From Acanthochromis polyacanthus (Eukaryota > Chordata > Actinopteri > Pomacentridae): a stretch of 64,000 bases of DNA. Made by a program: the position numbers and the translations under genes. Location: assembly GCF_021347895.1 (NCBI RefSeq), contig NC_067116.1:44884628-44948627 (forward strand), in the 5' to 3' direction. Position 1 is the first letter of the stretch, and every line of letters begins with the position of its first letter. This document shows positions 1 to 13,132 of the stretch, in pieces. Under the pieces are notes generated by a model, which made no database searches, had not been told where the DNA came from, and was given only the letters and a program-made list of their open reading frames with translations.

Positions 1-504
1 CATCTGTCATTCTGTTAGTCAGCACAGCAATCTACTCCTCCGGTAGTGCCCCGTTAAAGCATGACTTCATGCTCTGGCGTTCTCTACTGTACAGGAGCAG
101 GATAAAACAGAGGCTCGGTGTAATCTGCAGGGTAAGGAGATTCCTGTGGACAGACAGCTGTCAGCCTGTAATGACCATTAGTCTGGATATATAAAAGAGA
201 CAATGAAGAGTGAAAGTAACCGAGCTGCAGCTTCAAATCCTCCAGAGCTTCTGCTTTCACACGACATGCTGCTTCTGCTGCTGCTGTGTTTAAATATGTA
301 GCTCTGACGGTACTGTGTGTGTTTGTATGTGTGCATGGATAATGAGAACTCACTCTGAAATAATCATTCAAGTTTATCTGGAGTGCAGCCTTAAGTAACT
401 AAAAGAGTGCAGCACAGGAGCCATCAAAAATTCATGAGATTAAAACACACAGAATACAAACACAGACAGAGAAATAAAGGTGATAACTGGAAGCAAACAT
501 GGTT

Positions 505-1470
505 CTGAACACTGAATCCATAGAAGAACCACCAAGAAGGAAGATCTGGAAAGAAACGCCCAAAGGATGCATCGAAAAATAGTTCCTTTAGCCACCATGA
601 ATGGCATTTTTTTGTTAAAAATATGTCAATTTCTACTGTATAAAGCTTAAAATTGCTTAAGCTTAAAATTGAAATGAAGTAGCAGCAATTCAAACTCTTC
701 ATTAGCGAGGAAACTAATGATTAAAGTCCATCTAACTCAAAGCAGTTGCATTAAAAAACCACCAAGAGAAGAAAGATCTGTAAACAACCTCCAAAGGTGC
801 GTCAAAAAATGGTTCCTTTAGCTACCATAAATGGAATTTTTGGGCAAAAACATGTACATTTTTACTAAATAAAGCTAAAAATTAAGTTGCAGGGATTCAA
901 AGTCTTCATTTGAGAGGAAACAAATGATTTGAGTTTATCTAACTCAAACCAGTTGCATTAAAAAATAAACACCAAGAGAAGGAAGAACTGTAAAGAACGC
1001 CCAGAGAAGCGTTACAAGGCACCATAACTGGAGTTTTTAGCAAAAATATGTTCCTTCAGGAACCATTTTTACTGTAAAAAGTGTATCTGATCTAGCTTAA
1101 GTAAAGTTCCATTTTGGATTAATGTCACTTTTTTTCTGTTTTGGTGATTTGCAGTTCACTTTTGTAGATTTTACCAACGAGAAAATACATTTTCCCCTTT
1201 AAACTGGTTTTCAAACATCAACAAAAGTGCAAAAATTCAGTTTACTGCTCCTTTACCGTTGAGCATCTTTGAATTTCTTCAATTTTTATTCCTACAACTG
1301 AACTGTCTTTTTTCTTCAAACAGTATTTCTGAAGAAAAAATCGTGTTTTACATTTTAGGTTAAAAAAATGGAAAGTTAAAGTTGCTTAAAATTAAGTAGC
1401 AGCGACACAAACTCTGCATCTGAGAGGAAACAAATGATTAAAGTTCATCTAACTGAAACCGTTCACATTA
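505..1470. repeat. Degenerate ~220-bp tandem repeat
   Basis: CCACCAAGA(G)AAG..GATCTG recurs near 530, 760 and 970, and ATTCAAACTCTTCAT plus GAGAGGAAAC..AATGATTAAAGT near 690, 900 and 1405. There are three to four units; the last is split by unique sequence at 1110-1370. Confidence 0.7.
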
Positions 1471-1715
1471 ATATAAAAGCTACTCGTCAGCATAATTTGG
1501 ATTATCTTGCACTTTAACTTTTGTTCTTTTTTAACTGTTTATTTTATATTTAAATTCTTATCTAACACCTCTGAACTTTACTACCATTAATGTCGACATG
1601 ATATTTGACTTTATTCCCATCTCAGCATGTTCCGTTGTTTAATTTCGGTGTTATTTTATCCCGTTTTAACCTCCACATGGATGCTGTTTCTGCTGAACAG
1701 CTGCTGCTTCGGGCC

Positions 1716-2550
1716 TTGAATTCAATTCAATTCAATTCAATTTTATTTATATAGCGTCAATTACAGTCAAATCGTCTCAAGACGCTTTACAGAACCCATA
1801 TGCCTGACCCCCAGAGCAAGCCCAAAGGCGACAGTGGCAAGGAAAAACACCCTTTTAACAGGGAAGAAACCTCGAGCAGAACCCGGCTCTAAATAGGGGG
1901 GACCCATCTGCCTGCTGGCCGGGCGGGTTGAGAAGGACAGAAGAGGGCAAGGGGGAGGGATGGGAGAAGAGGGAGGGGTGAGAAAGCAAGGAAAACACAA
2001 CACACATTTGAATACATGCATGACAGGATATGTGACACAGACAAAGTATAAGCTAACATTGAAAACTGACTCATAGTTTACTCTGATGATGTACGGCTCT
2101 GACATTAAACATACTCCTTATATAGCTAGCAGTAAAATTCAAACAGTATGTAAGTTAGCATAACAGTATATTGAAGGCGATGCAGAGTTGACTCGTGGAA
2201 AAAGGGAATTGGAAGCAGAGGGCTGGTGGAAGGTCAGTAGCAGCATCCCACAGTGGACATGGTGGAGACTGGACCAGCTGGTGGAACATCGACCGCAGAT
2301 CTGAAGCATCCAGCTCTGGGACCAGGGACACTCGGAGAAATAGCACAGGGGGAAACAGAGTGAATGTACTGCAATAACGGTATACATATTAAATGTAAAG
2401 GTAGATAGAGAAGGGCTCAGTGCGTCAAGAAAAGTCCCCCAGCAGCCTAGGCCTATAGCAGCATGACTAGGGGCAGAACGAAGGGACGTCCAAGAAGGAG
2501 TCAGCTGTACGAACCGCCCTGAAGGGACAAATAATGTTTTTGAATTGAAC
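1716..2550. mobile_element. Common teleost interspersed repeat, (TTCAA)n-ended
   Basis: It opens with TTCAATTCAATTCAATTTTA and TTATATAGCG, includes AAGACGCTTTACAG, CAGTGGCAAGGAAAAAC and TTTTAACAGGGAAGAAACC, and closes with TTGAATTGAAC, inverted to the start. I recognise the phrases from many fish genomes but cannot name the family. Frames within it are not genes. Confidence 0.65.
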
Positions 2551-2559
2551 TCAAGCAAT

Positions 2560-3355
2560 TATTTGAAGTTGATTAAACAATCCTCTTTTCTCTGTGTTCA
2601 TAAAAGGCCTTTGTGAAAGCACCTGGTTCTACTTCGATAACAGGAATTAAATCGTTTCGGTCGTTTTTTCTGGTCACTTCCATTATAACAGATTTAATAT
2701 TTTGGATTTTTTTCTCAGACAGAACAACATTTTTAAGATCTCAGCTTGAAATTTGTAAAACTGGTGGATATTTCTCACTTTTTTATGGTGTTTTATCGAC
2801 CAAATAATTCATAGATAATGAAAATATTGATTATAATAATAAAAAACTACAATAAAAATGAAAAAGACTTCACCACGTTTCATGAAAAATCACCTTTCAG
2901 TTGGTGATGTTGCTCTGAAGAACCAGAGATCTTTCTGAGGAACTAGCTTTTGATTTTTATTTTCTGGGAACACACATAAAAGGCTGAATAAAACCAAAAC
3001 AGTCGGTTTATTCGGTGTAAACTTGGTGAACTCTGCTTCCACTCAGACTGAATGGCGTCTAGTTATTGTTCCACAGACGGCTGTGATTCGTAAATTGCAG
3101 TTCTACGGTCCTCATACGAGCTCTGGTCTGGGTCTGAAGTGAGATGTTTCTTTTGATGAGGTAAAAAAGGTCAAAACTGACATGAGAGGAGCTGAAACCA
3201 TGTTCGGGTTTTCTCTAATAAAGTCCGACTGCTGAAGTCTGAGAGATAAAACCAGAAAATAAGAGAAACCTGAACACTGTCCAGTAATTAAACCATGTTT
3301 GTCTGCCAATTAAGTTTGTTCACAGCAAGAATAACAGGACATTTTATTTTATGTA
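2560..3355. other. No gene or element recognised
   Basis: AT-rich sequence with no coding exon, repeat or RNA gene that I can support. The same holds for 1-500 and 3670-4105. Confidence 0.5.
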
Positions 3356-3361
3356 TTTTAA

Positions 3362-3668
3362 CTCGTGTCGTCCTGCAGGTCAAATTGACCCATTAAAAAT
3401 TTTGATTTTGGTAGATTTTTTTGTGAATGTTCTTAAAGAAAATATCAGAAGTTTTACTGATGTATACGTAATCACTTTTGATATTTTTAGGATTTTTGGG
3501 GGGAAGATTTTTACTCATTTCTTTGAAAATATTTACAACAATGTTCTTGTCATATTTGGGGGATTTTTTTTTTTTTACACAAAACTTTTAAGGAATCATT
3601 GGAATTTTCCTCTTGAAGGTTTTGTAAATTTTCAGAAATTTGGGAAATTTTTTGCTGAATTTTTGGAT
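3362..3668. mobile_element. TTAA MITE family, copy A (truncated)
   Basis: It starts CTCGTGTCGTCCTGCAGG after TTAA (3358-3361) and carries the family's GGTCAAATTGACC palindrome and AT-rich body. The opposite end (GGGCAC/ACAACAGGAGGG) is missing; similarity fades near GGATTGTACCAGC. Confidence 0.7.
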
Positions 3669-4110
3669 TGTACCAGCACTAAAGAAAGTAAAATATATTT
3701 TTTCTGTCATTTAATGGTGTATCTATATTTTAAAATATATTTTTTAATATTTTGTTTTAAATCAAACCTTCTTTCTGCTGTGGATAATACAGATGTTATG
3801 AAGCTATAAACAGAAACAGCTGCTCTTAGCTGGTAGTTTTTCCCCTGATATTTGTGTGTTTTTGTGTAATTTGAAGGCAGAGTGGAAGAAAAGTTTGATA
3901 AAAGCCTCCCTCTGTGTTTCTGGAGTCTCAGTTTTCCTCCAATCAGCCTCCCACTTCTCCATAAATAACACGGGAACACACGACGGCAGCTCATTTTAAA
4001 GTCAATGTGGAATAAAAAGCGGCTGCAAATCACCGCTTCTGTCCGTTTTCCAGCCTCTCCAGCTCCGTCCATTATGATGAACACAAACATGCAGCTGGAT
4101 TCTGCTCTTA

Positions 4111-5141
4111 CACTGCAAAAAGGGCAGACCGAATGTAAGATTTAAACACTAAATTAAAGAGTAAAATCACCTAAAACTAGTGAAATTATCTGTCCATGCA
4201 GCAAGAAGATTTTACTTGATAAGAAATCTTAAAATAAGATTTTTAAATATAGAAATAAGGTCCCAGGTAAGTATCCGAAAAGATTAAAATAAGATGAAAA
4301 CACTGATTTTCAGGTGAAAATAAGGACTGCATGTACGATCAGCACCAATATGTGCACAGAATGAGCAATGAAAATAACATTTATTAGAATTTCTCTCTCA
4401 AATATACTTTCTACATGCAGTAGTAGCAAAGATTACGTGTTGCTTCTCAAAATATGAAGGATTGCTTGAAGCAGTTTTAACCCTCCTGTTGTCTTCAAAA
4501 AATATTGTTTCCTTGTCTGAAAAAAATCCAAAAATTCTGCAAAAAAAAAAATCCCCAAAATTTCTGAAAATTTGCAAAACCTTCAGGAACAAAATTCAAA
4601 AAATTCCTTAAAAGTTTCCCTTTTATTTTTTAAAAAGATCCCCAAATTTTGCAAGAAATAGAAGTTTAAAAAATAAAAAAATTGTAAATATTTAAAAAAA
4701 ATAAGTAAAAATCTTCAAATCCCCCCCCAAAAAAATATCAGTAAAACTTCTAATATTTTCTTTAAGACCATTCAGAAAAATATCACCTAAAAATGCAGCA
4801 AAATTATTTACAATTTGAAAATATTTACAAGTTTACTTTTTTATTTTTTAAATTTTATTTCTTGCCAAATTTGGGGATTTTTTTTTTTAAAGTAAAACTT
4901 TATAGGAATCTTAAGAAATTATTGGAATTTTCTACCTGAAGGTTTTGCAAATCTTCAGAAATTTGGCGAATTTTTTTGGTGAATTTTTGTATTTTTATCA
5001 GACAAGGAAACAACATTTTTTAGTGCCCGTAAATGAGGACAACAGGAGGGTTAATAATCTTAAAAATTCTCAAAACCAGATCAAAATGACTTTTGTCTAG
5101 ATATGAGTTAAGTCCAGGATAGACAGTTTGTTTTTGCAGTG
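4111..5141. mobile_element. ACACTGCAAAAA-ended MITE, split by copy B
   Basis: Left end CACTGCAAAAAGG (4111) and right end GTTTTTGCAGTG (to 5141) form terminal inverted repeats with TA outside each. Inside are TTTACTTGATAAGAAATC and CAAAATGACTTTTGTCTAG, phrases common in short teleost DNA transposons of this type. Without the nested insertion it is about 460 bp. Confidence 0.6.
4481..5050. mobile_element. TTAA MITE family, copy B (same end on both sides)
   Basis: It is flanked by TTAA at 4477-4480 and 5051-5054. Both termini are of the CCCTCCTGTTGTC type, and each is followed inward by the TTTCCTTGTCTG motif, so the copy is an imperfect inverted repeat instead of a normal left-right element. 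It is nested inside the ACACTGCAAAAA-ended element at 4111-5141. Confidence 0.8.
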
Positions 5142-5551
5142 TATTCAGGATGATTTATTTTCTGAGTCTCTGCTGGGAGACGGAACATATGGCCTCCTGT
5201 AACCTCGTCCTCGTCCTCCTGCGACGACGCCTCGCTTGTTTTGAGTCCTGGAATCGGCCGACTGCCATGGAGAGGCAGCCGAGCGTACGAGAGCCGAGAC
5301 ACTTCCCTGACTCTGCAGAAACACTTTCCTGGTGGAGTTTCTTCTTCCAGGGAGACAGAAAGAGACAGAAAACCTCACATATGTGTCTCTGTCTCACCCA
5401 GTCTGCTTTGAGCTGCTCTCCTCTGCAAAAATAACAGAAAATGTCCCATTTTTCACCACACATACAACATTAAATTACAGCAAAAAACTTTATCCTGTAA
5501 TTAAAAGTGTAAATTTACAGTTGTTTTTCTGTTACTTAATGTGTTCTTTAA

Positions 5552-6085
5552 CCCTCGTGTCGTCCTGCGGGTCAAACTGACCCGTTTTAAAATTTGAAAA
5601 TGTGGGGAAAAAAAACATACTTTCACAGTGAAACTTCTGATGTCACATTTTCAACATTTTTGGGAAATTTTTGAACATTTTTTGGTGGAACAAAAGAAAT
5701 TTTAAAAATGTTTCTTTAAGAACATTCACAAAAAAATCAACCACATTGATTTTATCTGAATGTTCTTAGAGGAAATAATAGAAGTTTTACTGATATATAT
5801 GGAATCACTTTAGATATTTTTCAGATGTTTTTGGAAGATTTTTAGTATTTTTTTTTAATTGAAAAAACTATTTATATATTTTTTTTTTATTTCTTTCCCA
5901 AATGTGGGGATTTTTTAAAAAAAATAAAACTTTTAAGGGAAATTTTCACTGAATTTTTGGAATTTTCTTACAAAAAAATTAGCAATTTTTTTTAATAAAT
6001 TTGAGGAAATTTTGCTGAATTTTTGAATTTTTTTCAGACAAGGTTAGAATATTTTCTGTGCCTGTAAATGAGGACAACAGGAGGG
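5552..6085. mobile_element. TTAA MITE family, copy C
   Basis: TTAA lies at 5548-5551 and 6086-6089. It runs from the CCCTCGTGTCGTCCTGCGG end (followed by GGTCAAACTGACC) to the GAGGACAACAGGAGGG end. Complete, non-coding. Confidence 0.85.
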
Positions 6086-6728
6086 TTAAAGCTCCACAGT
6101 CTCTACATCTCACTCTGTTTGAACCTTCAGCTTTTCTTCCTCTTTCTCTCTCCGTTGAAGAAACTCCACCAGGAAACGGTGACAGCAGGTTTTCTGAAGC
6201 CACGGCTCTGCATGTCCGTCCAAATTTCTGCATAAAATCTTCTTTTAGCCTCTGGGGGAAACTTTCTAAAGCCACCTGGACGGCAGCAGCTCGGTCTGGG
6301 AGGATTCTGAGGATTCTGTATTTAGTTTCTGGAGAACACAGCGTTCTTCTTTCTCGCCGTATTAAATATGGAAGTGAGCAGATGCTTCCTTCCCTGGAGT
6401 GTCCGGCGTCGCTGCTGATAATCCTGGGGGGCTCGCTGTCTTTCCGCCGTCCTCTCATGTATATTTTGGTGTTGTGTTTGCTTTTGGATTCTTTTCATCC
6501 TTCAGCAACACGTCAGTCAGGTGCTCTCTGAGGAGAGAGGCGAGGGGGGACGCAGAGAGAGAAAAGGGTGAGGAAGAGTTTTGAAAGACTTCTAACTTCC
6601 AAGCCGACTGTCGTAGCTGCGCTTGCCAGAGGGGAGAGCAGCTTTAAGCATACCGGATGAGTGACGATGTGGAGCGACTACAGAAGCTCAGCAGAACAGA
6701 AGAAGCAGCTCTGCAGCTCCAGCAGGAT

Positions 6729-6770
6729 GGATCTGGATCTGGATCTGGATCTGGATCTGGATCTGGATCT
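6729..6770 (+). repeat. (GGATCT)7 hexanucleotide repeat
   Basis: Seven exact GGATCT units. Two overlapping frames read it as (GS)n or (LD)n, but no gene context supports either. Confidence 0.95.
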
Positions 6771-7235
6771 GCTCAGAGGTCAGCTAAGGCCTCAAACAGA
6801 GCCTGCTTTAGTGAGATTCAGGAGAAACGGCGGACGATGGTCTTCACACGTTAAATAAATCCATTAAACAACAGAAAAAGAACTGGCGGCTGACTGCCTG
6901 GACTTCAAACAGACTACATCTTTTAATTACAGGATTAAGTAAGATTAAATAACAGGATGAAAATTCCTGTTTTTGTTTACTGTTTGTTCTTCATTAACAG
7001 ACAGAAAATTAATTTACAACAAAATTTTATTTTTTAAATCGTTAAATAATAATATTTGTAAAAATGAAATTTTGCTAAGAATTAACAAGACAACAGTTTA
7101 AAATACTAAATCTTAAAAAAATAATGATTATTTTAAAAAATAGTATAGTAGTAGTAAATAGTTCAATAATAAATATGTTTTAAAATGAAGCACCAACAGT
7201 AAAAAAACAATTAGAATAAAAATTAAAAATTAAAA

Positions 7236-7505
7236 ATTAAACATTTACGAATATTTAATGGTAGAAAAAAGGCATTTTTTCTCCTGTTATTTTATATTAA
7301 ATTTTTAATTTAAAAATGGACATTTATTGATATTTAATGATATAAATAGGACATATCTAAGTTGTAAATCTTAAATAAAAAATGGCATTTGCTAATATTT
7401 AATGGTGCAAATAGGACATATTTAAATATTGAATTTTAAATAAAAAATCAGACATTTGCTGATATTGAACGGTGAAAAACAGGACATATTTAAATAATAA
7501 ATCTC
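7236..7505. repeat. Degenerate ~75-bp tandem repeat
   Basis: ACATTTGCTAATATTTAATG plus GTGCAAATAGGACATATTTA-like phrases recur about four times. 6960-7235 before it is AT-rich without visible structure. Confidence 0.6.
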
Positions 7506-9624
7506 ATTTCTGTTATATAACGGTTTATTTACAGTGAAGAACACCTCTGAGCTGGACGTCGTCCTTGATGCTCACATTTACACAGAGCTGACAAACAGCA
7601 GCAGACGACGTGTAAATAAAAAGCTTTTCCATACAGAATGTAACCTGAATTACATCAACGCTTCACCTGTCAGCGCTTCAGGAGCTGCTGCCGTTTCTGA
7701 ATCAGCAAACATTTCTCTGCTCTTTGCTTTAAAAACACAAGAAAGGAAACATCAGAGGCGCTGAGTCATTTCTGCTTCTTTAACTCACTCATTAGGGCCT
7801 GAAAGGTGTTTTTCACTCTATTTTTCTGCTCTCGACGATAAAATAAAATCTAGAACTGTGTTTATCTGTAGGAGCTGTTTGAACATGAAGCGGTTTGTTT
7901 GGCTGCACCTCCCACAAGTCAAACATCAGCCGGACGTTCAGTCGATGCCAAAATAACCGACAGGACGGATGGAAAGGTCCGGATCAGTTTGTCCTCCGTC
8001 ACAGAGCCATCAGATGTACAGACGGAAATGACCACAGCAGTTTTATTCTCCAAAAGTAACTCCATATTAAGAATTGAAAGATGGTAAATACTTTTTAAAA
8101 ACTGTTATTTTACAGGATAAAGTCCAGATAATGAGCTGCCAGTTCTGTTTCTATTATTTCATTATTTAATTAACATTTGCAGTTTCTATACTATAAATTT
8201 ACCCCTAAATAACATCAAAGGTGACATTTTTCACCACATTAAGTTACAGCAAATGTCCATTTTTAATTCAAAAGTTTTCTGGTTGGTTTTGCTGCCTTTG
8301 TAAGAGAAATATTAATCTTTAAAAACACCCATGGATGATGCCTTTTTAACAAAGAAACAAAGAAAAGGAGTAATTATAGTTGAATTCATCACAAGTGTTT
8401 GTTGTTTACAACTCGATAAATATTAAATCGAGGTCCTCTCACAGGCGGATAATGAACTTCACGTACGAACATCTGCCCTGACAAGTACAAACTGTTTCAT
8501 TTGGTGTAAATACAACTGGGTTTGTGATAATATTGTGCCTTAAACTGTGTCTGCAGAGGATTGTGGGTCAGCAAACTGCAAAATCCCACCAGATGTGGCT
8601 CAACATCTGGGCGTTTCTGGCACGCTGCATTTGACATATTGCAGATTGAGACTCACTAAATAGTTCCACAGCGTTCCGTTTGCTGCATTAGTTTGGATAT
8701 TGGAATGGAAGCACACTTTTGTACTTAAGGATGGTGTAAATAAAGCAGAATAAAATCCACAACAGTCAGATCAGCATTACTCGATAAGGATAGAAGCTCT
8801 AAAGCAGCAGCTATATCAATATTTGTACCTGATTCAATGAAGAAAAGGCGTTTAACAGACTTTAACTGGACTGTAAGGGGAAGAAACCTTCAGGAATATT
8901 AACTAAAGGACATAGAAAAAAGACTTGCAATAGAAAAGTTCTTGTGTTTGACAACTTAGTTACACAGAAACACGTCTTCACTCTAAAAATAAACAGAAAA
9001 GAACTAATACAACCGTTTGCACCAAACCTTTTTGATTTATGACAACTTCTATTTAAGTTAAGTTCAACCAACAAACTATACTTAATTAAAGGAATTAGTT
9101 TTTTCTTCTGCAGTCAAAGGGATTTTAATTACTTCATGACTGGTAGCATAAACAGTCTTCAAATGGATTATTCATTTTAAAAATGTGTTTTTTCATTTTA
9201 TTTCAAAGGATTTTTTTGCAGGTTTGACATTCAAAACACGCTTTCACGTTGGTGCATATTTTAAATTTCCTTTGGGATTAATAAAGAATCTTTGTGTCAT
9301 TTAAAAATTCAGTTCCAATCAGATCTTCTACAGATTTTGATTTTTTTAATGTTTTTGTTCACATAGCAGCTTTTAAGAAATGAATCCATGTAGAAACTAA
9401 TCTTAATCTTAGAAACCAAATAAAATAATGATATTTTTGCTGATCTTCATGCATTAAAACTTTGTAATTTTATGGTCACACAGAAACACATTTGTAAAAA
9501 TGAAGAGTTTTGATGTGAAAATTGCACTTTTGACAGTTTTCTTTACACTATACATATAAATTAATATTTTTTCTGTGAGAAAGTGCCTTCAAAACTGCAT
9601 TAAAATGAAAATAAAGCTTCTAAT

Positions 9625-10345
9625 CTTGGTTTTGGTTAAAAACCTGCAGAATTCTCTTCAGTCTGCAGCTGATCAATGGATCTGAGTTCAACTGAAAGAC
9701 AGAAGTTTTTTATATCAGTTATGATCTAACAGGTATATGTGAGTATCATCTGCATAAAAACATCTTCAGCCCTTGAATTAAAGGCCTTTTAGTCTTCAAA
9801 CTCACGTTTAGCGTCTAAACCTAGATTTTTTTTCTCACTGTTTTAGCTTATAATCCTTCAAAAATCATCCCTTTGTTCATCCCTTTTGTTTAATTCAGGC
9901 GAGGAGTCGATAGCACCGACGATAAATCAGAAATCTGAGCCTGAACACGAGTTTAAAGACTAAAAATCTCTTGTGCAAGCTTTGATACTAATCTAATCTT
10001 CTTGGTTCTGCTTAAAACCTGCAGAATTCTCTTCAGTCTGCAGCTGATTGATAGATCTGAGTTCAACTGAAAGACAGAAGTGTTTGACATAAATTATGAT
10101 CTAACAGGTAAATGTGTGTGTCATCTGCATAGAAACGTATTTAGCCCTTTGAATTAAAGGTTTTTTTTCCACCTCAAGTGTCTAAGCCTGGATTTTTATG
10201 TCTTTTTTTTGGCTTGCAGTTCTTAAAAATCATCACTTTACTAATCACCTTTGTGTAGTTCAGGTGAGGAGTCGATATCACCCGACAATAAATCAGAAAT
10301 CTGAGCTTGAACACGAGTTTAGAGACCAAAAAGCTTCTGTGCAGG
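9625..10345 (+). repeat. Tandem duplication, period about 375 bp
   Basis: ACCTGCAGAATTCTCTTCAG occurs at 9642 and 10017, and GAGGAGTCGATAGCACC / GAGGAGTCGATATCACC at about 9901 and 10266. The copies are diverged (many substitutions and small gaps). No coding content. Confidence 0.85.
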
Positions 10346-10534
10346 CTTCAGTTTTCCAGCTGCCTTCTTAAGATGCAGGCCAGCTCCTTTGTAGTCACTT
10401 CATTATGTAGAAATGATAATTACGCCCCACTGGAAGCAAGCTTCACCAAAATGTATTAAAGCCCTCATTCACATCCACTGATAATCAAGTCGTGACCGTC
10501 ATTTGGAAATTTTTAATTTTCACAGTGTTTCTGC

Positions 10535-10655
<121 letters not shown>

Positions 10656-11389
10656 CTGGAAATAAGCAAACGGAAAAATAAAATCCTCCGCAACTTTTAT
10701 TTCCTCCCAAACACTCAGACGGGAAGAAATGAATCACTCGAGTCGTCGTCTTTGCTTTATTTGACATCACAGTCAAGTGAGATAAGAAATGGAGGAGGAG
10801 GAAATAAGAAGTCACAACAGTCTGAAGGGAAGCCGAGTCCAAACACTGCAATGCATGTTGAGTTAATGACCATATTAGAGGATAAATGGGCGCTCGGTGC
10901 TGCAGCAGCCCTTCAAGTGTGCTACAGGGAGGATGGGCGGACGAGCTGCAGGCCGAATTATCGTAGCAAACTCTGAGGAAGCAGCAAAGTCAACGACAGA
11001 TTAAACTGACTCCACGCACAGAGCCGTCGCTTCACGCTTCAAATTAAACTGCAGCTGAGCTCCCAATAAAAAAAAGAAAACCCAAGTCCTTCCATCTTCC
11101 TCACTTCCCTCTGACCGTGGCGTGGCTCGGAGGAAGCGGGAAAAAAAAGGTCCAAACTGATTGTTTGTCTGTCAGATGCGTTTGTGTTGGCTTGCATGCT
11201 TCCCTAACAAAGCTGCAAACAGGAGGAGGGGATTTGGCCGACTGAATCCAGGTCAGACCGTCAGATTACCTCCTGATCTGGACGGAAAATTCCAACATGC
11301 TGATGGGAGGACACTGATTAAAACAAACAAAAAAAAAAACACAGGAAAGACAAGGAATTTGTTGTTTTAAAAAAGTAATTTGTATTATA

Positions 11390-11395
11390 TTTATT
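11390..11395 (-). terminator. Candidate polyadenylation signal for tnfaip8l1
   Basis: TTTATT on plus reads AATAAA on minus. I found no other canonical minus-strand AATAAA between the tnfaip8l1 stop (13980) and here. It would give a 3' UTR of about 2.6 kb containing the 12.5-13.1 kb hairpin and a short CA repeat. A weaker ATTAAA on minus lies at 13132-13137 and would give a much shorter 3' UTR. Confidence 0.4.
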
Positions 11396-11953
11396 GTGTT
11401 TGGATACAATACAAGAGACAAAAACAATCATATGTACACGAGTGAAACTAAAAACAACAGTAAAGAGAGCTTTAGTGACATGAGGGAAGCGGAGGTTAAT
11501 GCTGCTTTTAGGACGTCACGGGAGATTTAAAGTAGCCCTGAGATGTGGACGGATCGGACAAAATGGCATCAGAAGACAATTAAAGTCAACTCTTTCTGGG
11601 GACTTAGGGAGAGGGATTTACTTCAAAGCCCTCCAAAACGATGCAGTCGGAGTCAAACGGGTCGAACGAATGAGAAAACACTCAGGGAAGTCAAAAAGTG
11701 GAATTAAAAACCCACAACAGCCGCCACCGTCGTCGTCATTACCGCCGATATTTCTAATTATCAAGTGCACGCCGCTTTCTGAAGTGTTTCTCTGGGAAAA
11801 AATAAAATAAAAGACTGCATTTTAAGTAACATCAGTCCTTTCTTTCTTTTTTTCTTTGGCAGAGCTGCTGTGGAAGAAGTTAAAGTTTTAGCAATCCTAT
11901 CTGGGAAAGCACAGCGCTTATTACACAGCTCAATTTCCAATTCTCTCACAGGT

Positions 11954-11956
<3 letters not shown>

Positions 11957-11993
<37 letters not shown>
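11957..11993 (+). repeat. (CA)n microsatellite, 37 bp
   Basis: A pure CA run, within the possible tnfaip8l1 3' UTR. Confidence 0.97.
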
Positions 11994-11995
<2 letters not shown>

Positions 11996-12509
11996 AGAAT
12001 ACAAAATGAGGCCGCAGCACAAAACAATCTCCCAGACAGGCTCAGTGCTACAAAAACACACGGACAAAAAGGAAAGACGGCTATTATGCGAGGCTGGAGA
12101 GGGCCGGTATTCATACGCTGCTTTATAAGAAGAAACACAACAACACCACTCATTCCATTAAAGGACCTGCAAACAGAGACGGTTATCTCGGTGGTTTTAC
12201 ACGAGGCTGCCGTGGAGAGGATGCTCAGGCTGTGGGCCATTGTGCCGGCCTGGAGTGGGGAGCTATAACTGCAGAGGGAGAGCACAATCAGCTGCTGCGT
12301 TTGTCTCCGCTCTAATCTCTAAACCCTGGCCGGGCCTTTTCGCCGACACCGAGCTGCCGTTAGCGTCCGGCCTTTCATCCGGCTGCTCGTGGGGAGTCTT
12401 TCTAGTTCAGATCAGTCAGAATTTCAACTGGACTTTTCTCGTGCTTGTGGGAGGAACCAGAGGCGATAAACGCCGCTGATGATCCGACGTGAAGTCTGGC
12501 TGTCCTTAA

Positions 12510-13132
12510 GGTGGTAGTCTACTCTAATTTGTTAAACAACTTATTTTGTTATAATTTCTAAAGAATGCAACCAATCAACACAAAACTTGGCACAAAGAAA
12601 GATAGATTTAGTAGAAGCATTTTAAATTTAGCTAAAGTCTGCCACATTTTATAGTTTCCATGGTAGCAACAGATTTGGCGAGATACAAAAAATCTTGTGG
12701 AACAAAAATCTTCAGAAGGAAAATAGCTATAAACACCAAATGTGGTGCTGACTCCTTATGTTATTATGGATGTTTTAAGTAGACAATTTTTCCTATTTTT
12801 GTATACTAGAATGATAACCATCTATTTGAGCAGAAATATTAGATGAAGTAAAAATCTGTCTACTTAAAACATACATAATAACATCAGGAGTCAGCACCAC
12901 ATTTGGTGTTTATAACTATTTTCCTTCTGAATATATTTGTTCCACAAGATGTTTTGTATCTCACCAAATCTGTTGCTACCATGGAAACTATAAAATGTGG
13001 CAGACTTTAGCTAAATGTAAAATGCTTCTACTAAATCTATCTTTCTTTGTGCCAAGTTTTGTGTTGATTGGTTGCATTGTTTAGAAATTATAACACAATA
13101 AGTTGTTTAATAAATTAGGGTAGACTACCGCT
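12510..13132. mobile_element. Palindromic TTAA-flanked hairpin element (piggyBac-like MITE)
   Basis: Arms of 276 nt (12510-12785 and 12857-13132) are reverse complements at roughly 95% identity by eye, around a 71-nt spacer. Ends are GGTGGTAGTCTACTC and, on the other strand, AGCGGTAGTCTACCC. TTAA lies directly outside both ends (12506-12509 and 13133-13136), the target duplication of the piggyBac superfamily. There is no coding sequence. It sits 0.85 kb past the tnfaip8l1 stop codon. Confidence 0.85.

Larger units (their letters stand above)
6090..9620. other. Mostly featureless non-coding sequence
   Basis: Apart from the GGATCT repeat (6729) and the 7236-7505 repeat, I see only AT-rich DNA. 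The moderately GC-rich 6100-6850 has overlapping frames on both strands but no recognisable domain or splice pattern. Confidence 0.5.

Noticed and set aside
5150..5580. Overlapping open frames on both strands in a GC-richer patch
   Set aside because: No recognisable domain, no consistent splice sites, and frames open on both strands as expected from composition.
6657..6858. Frames reading (GS)n or (LD)n
   Set aside because: Products of the GGATCT hexanucleotide repeat; no other coding evidence.
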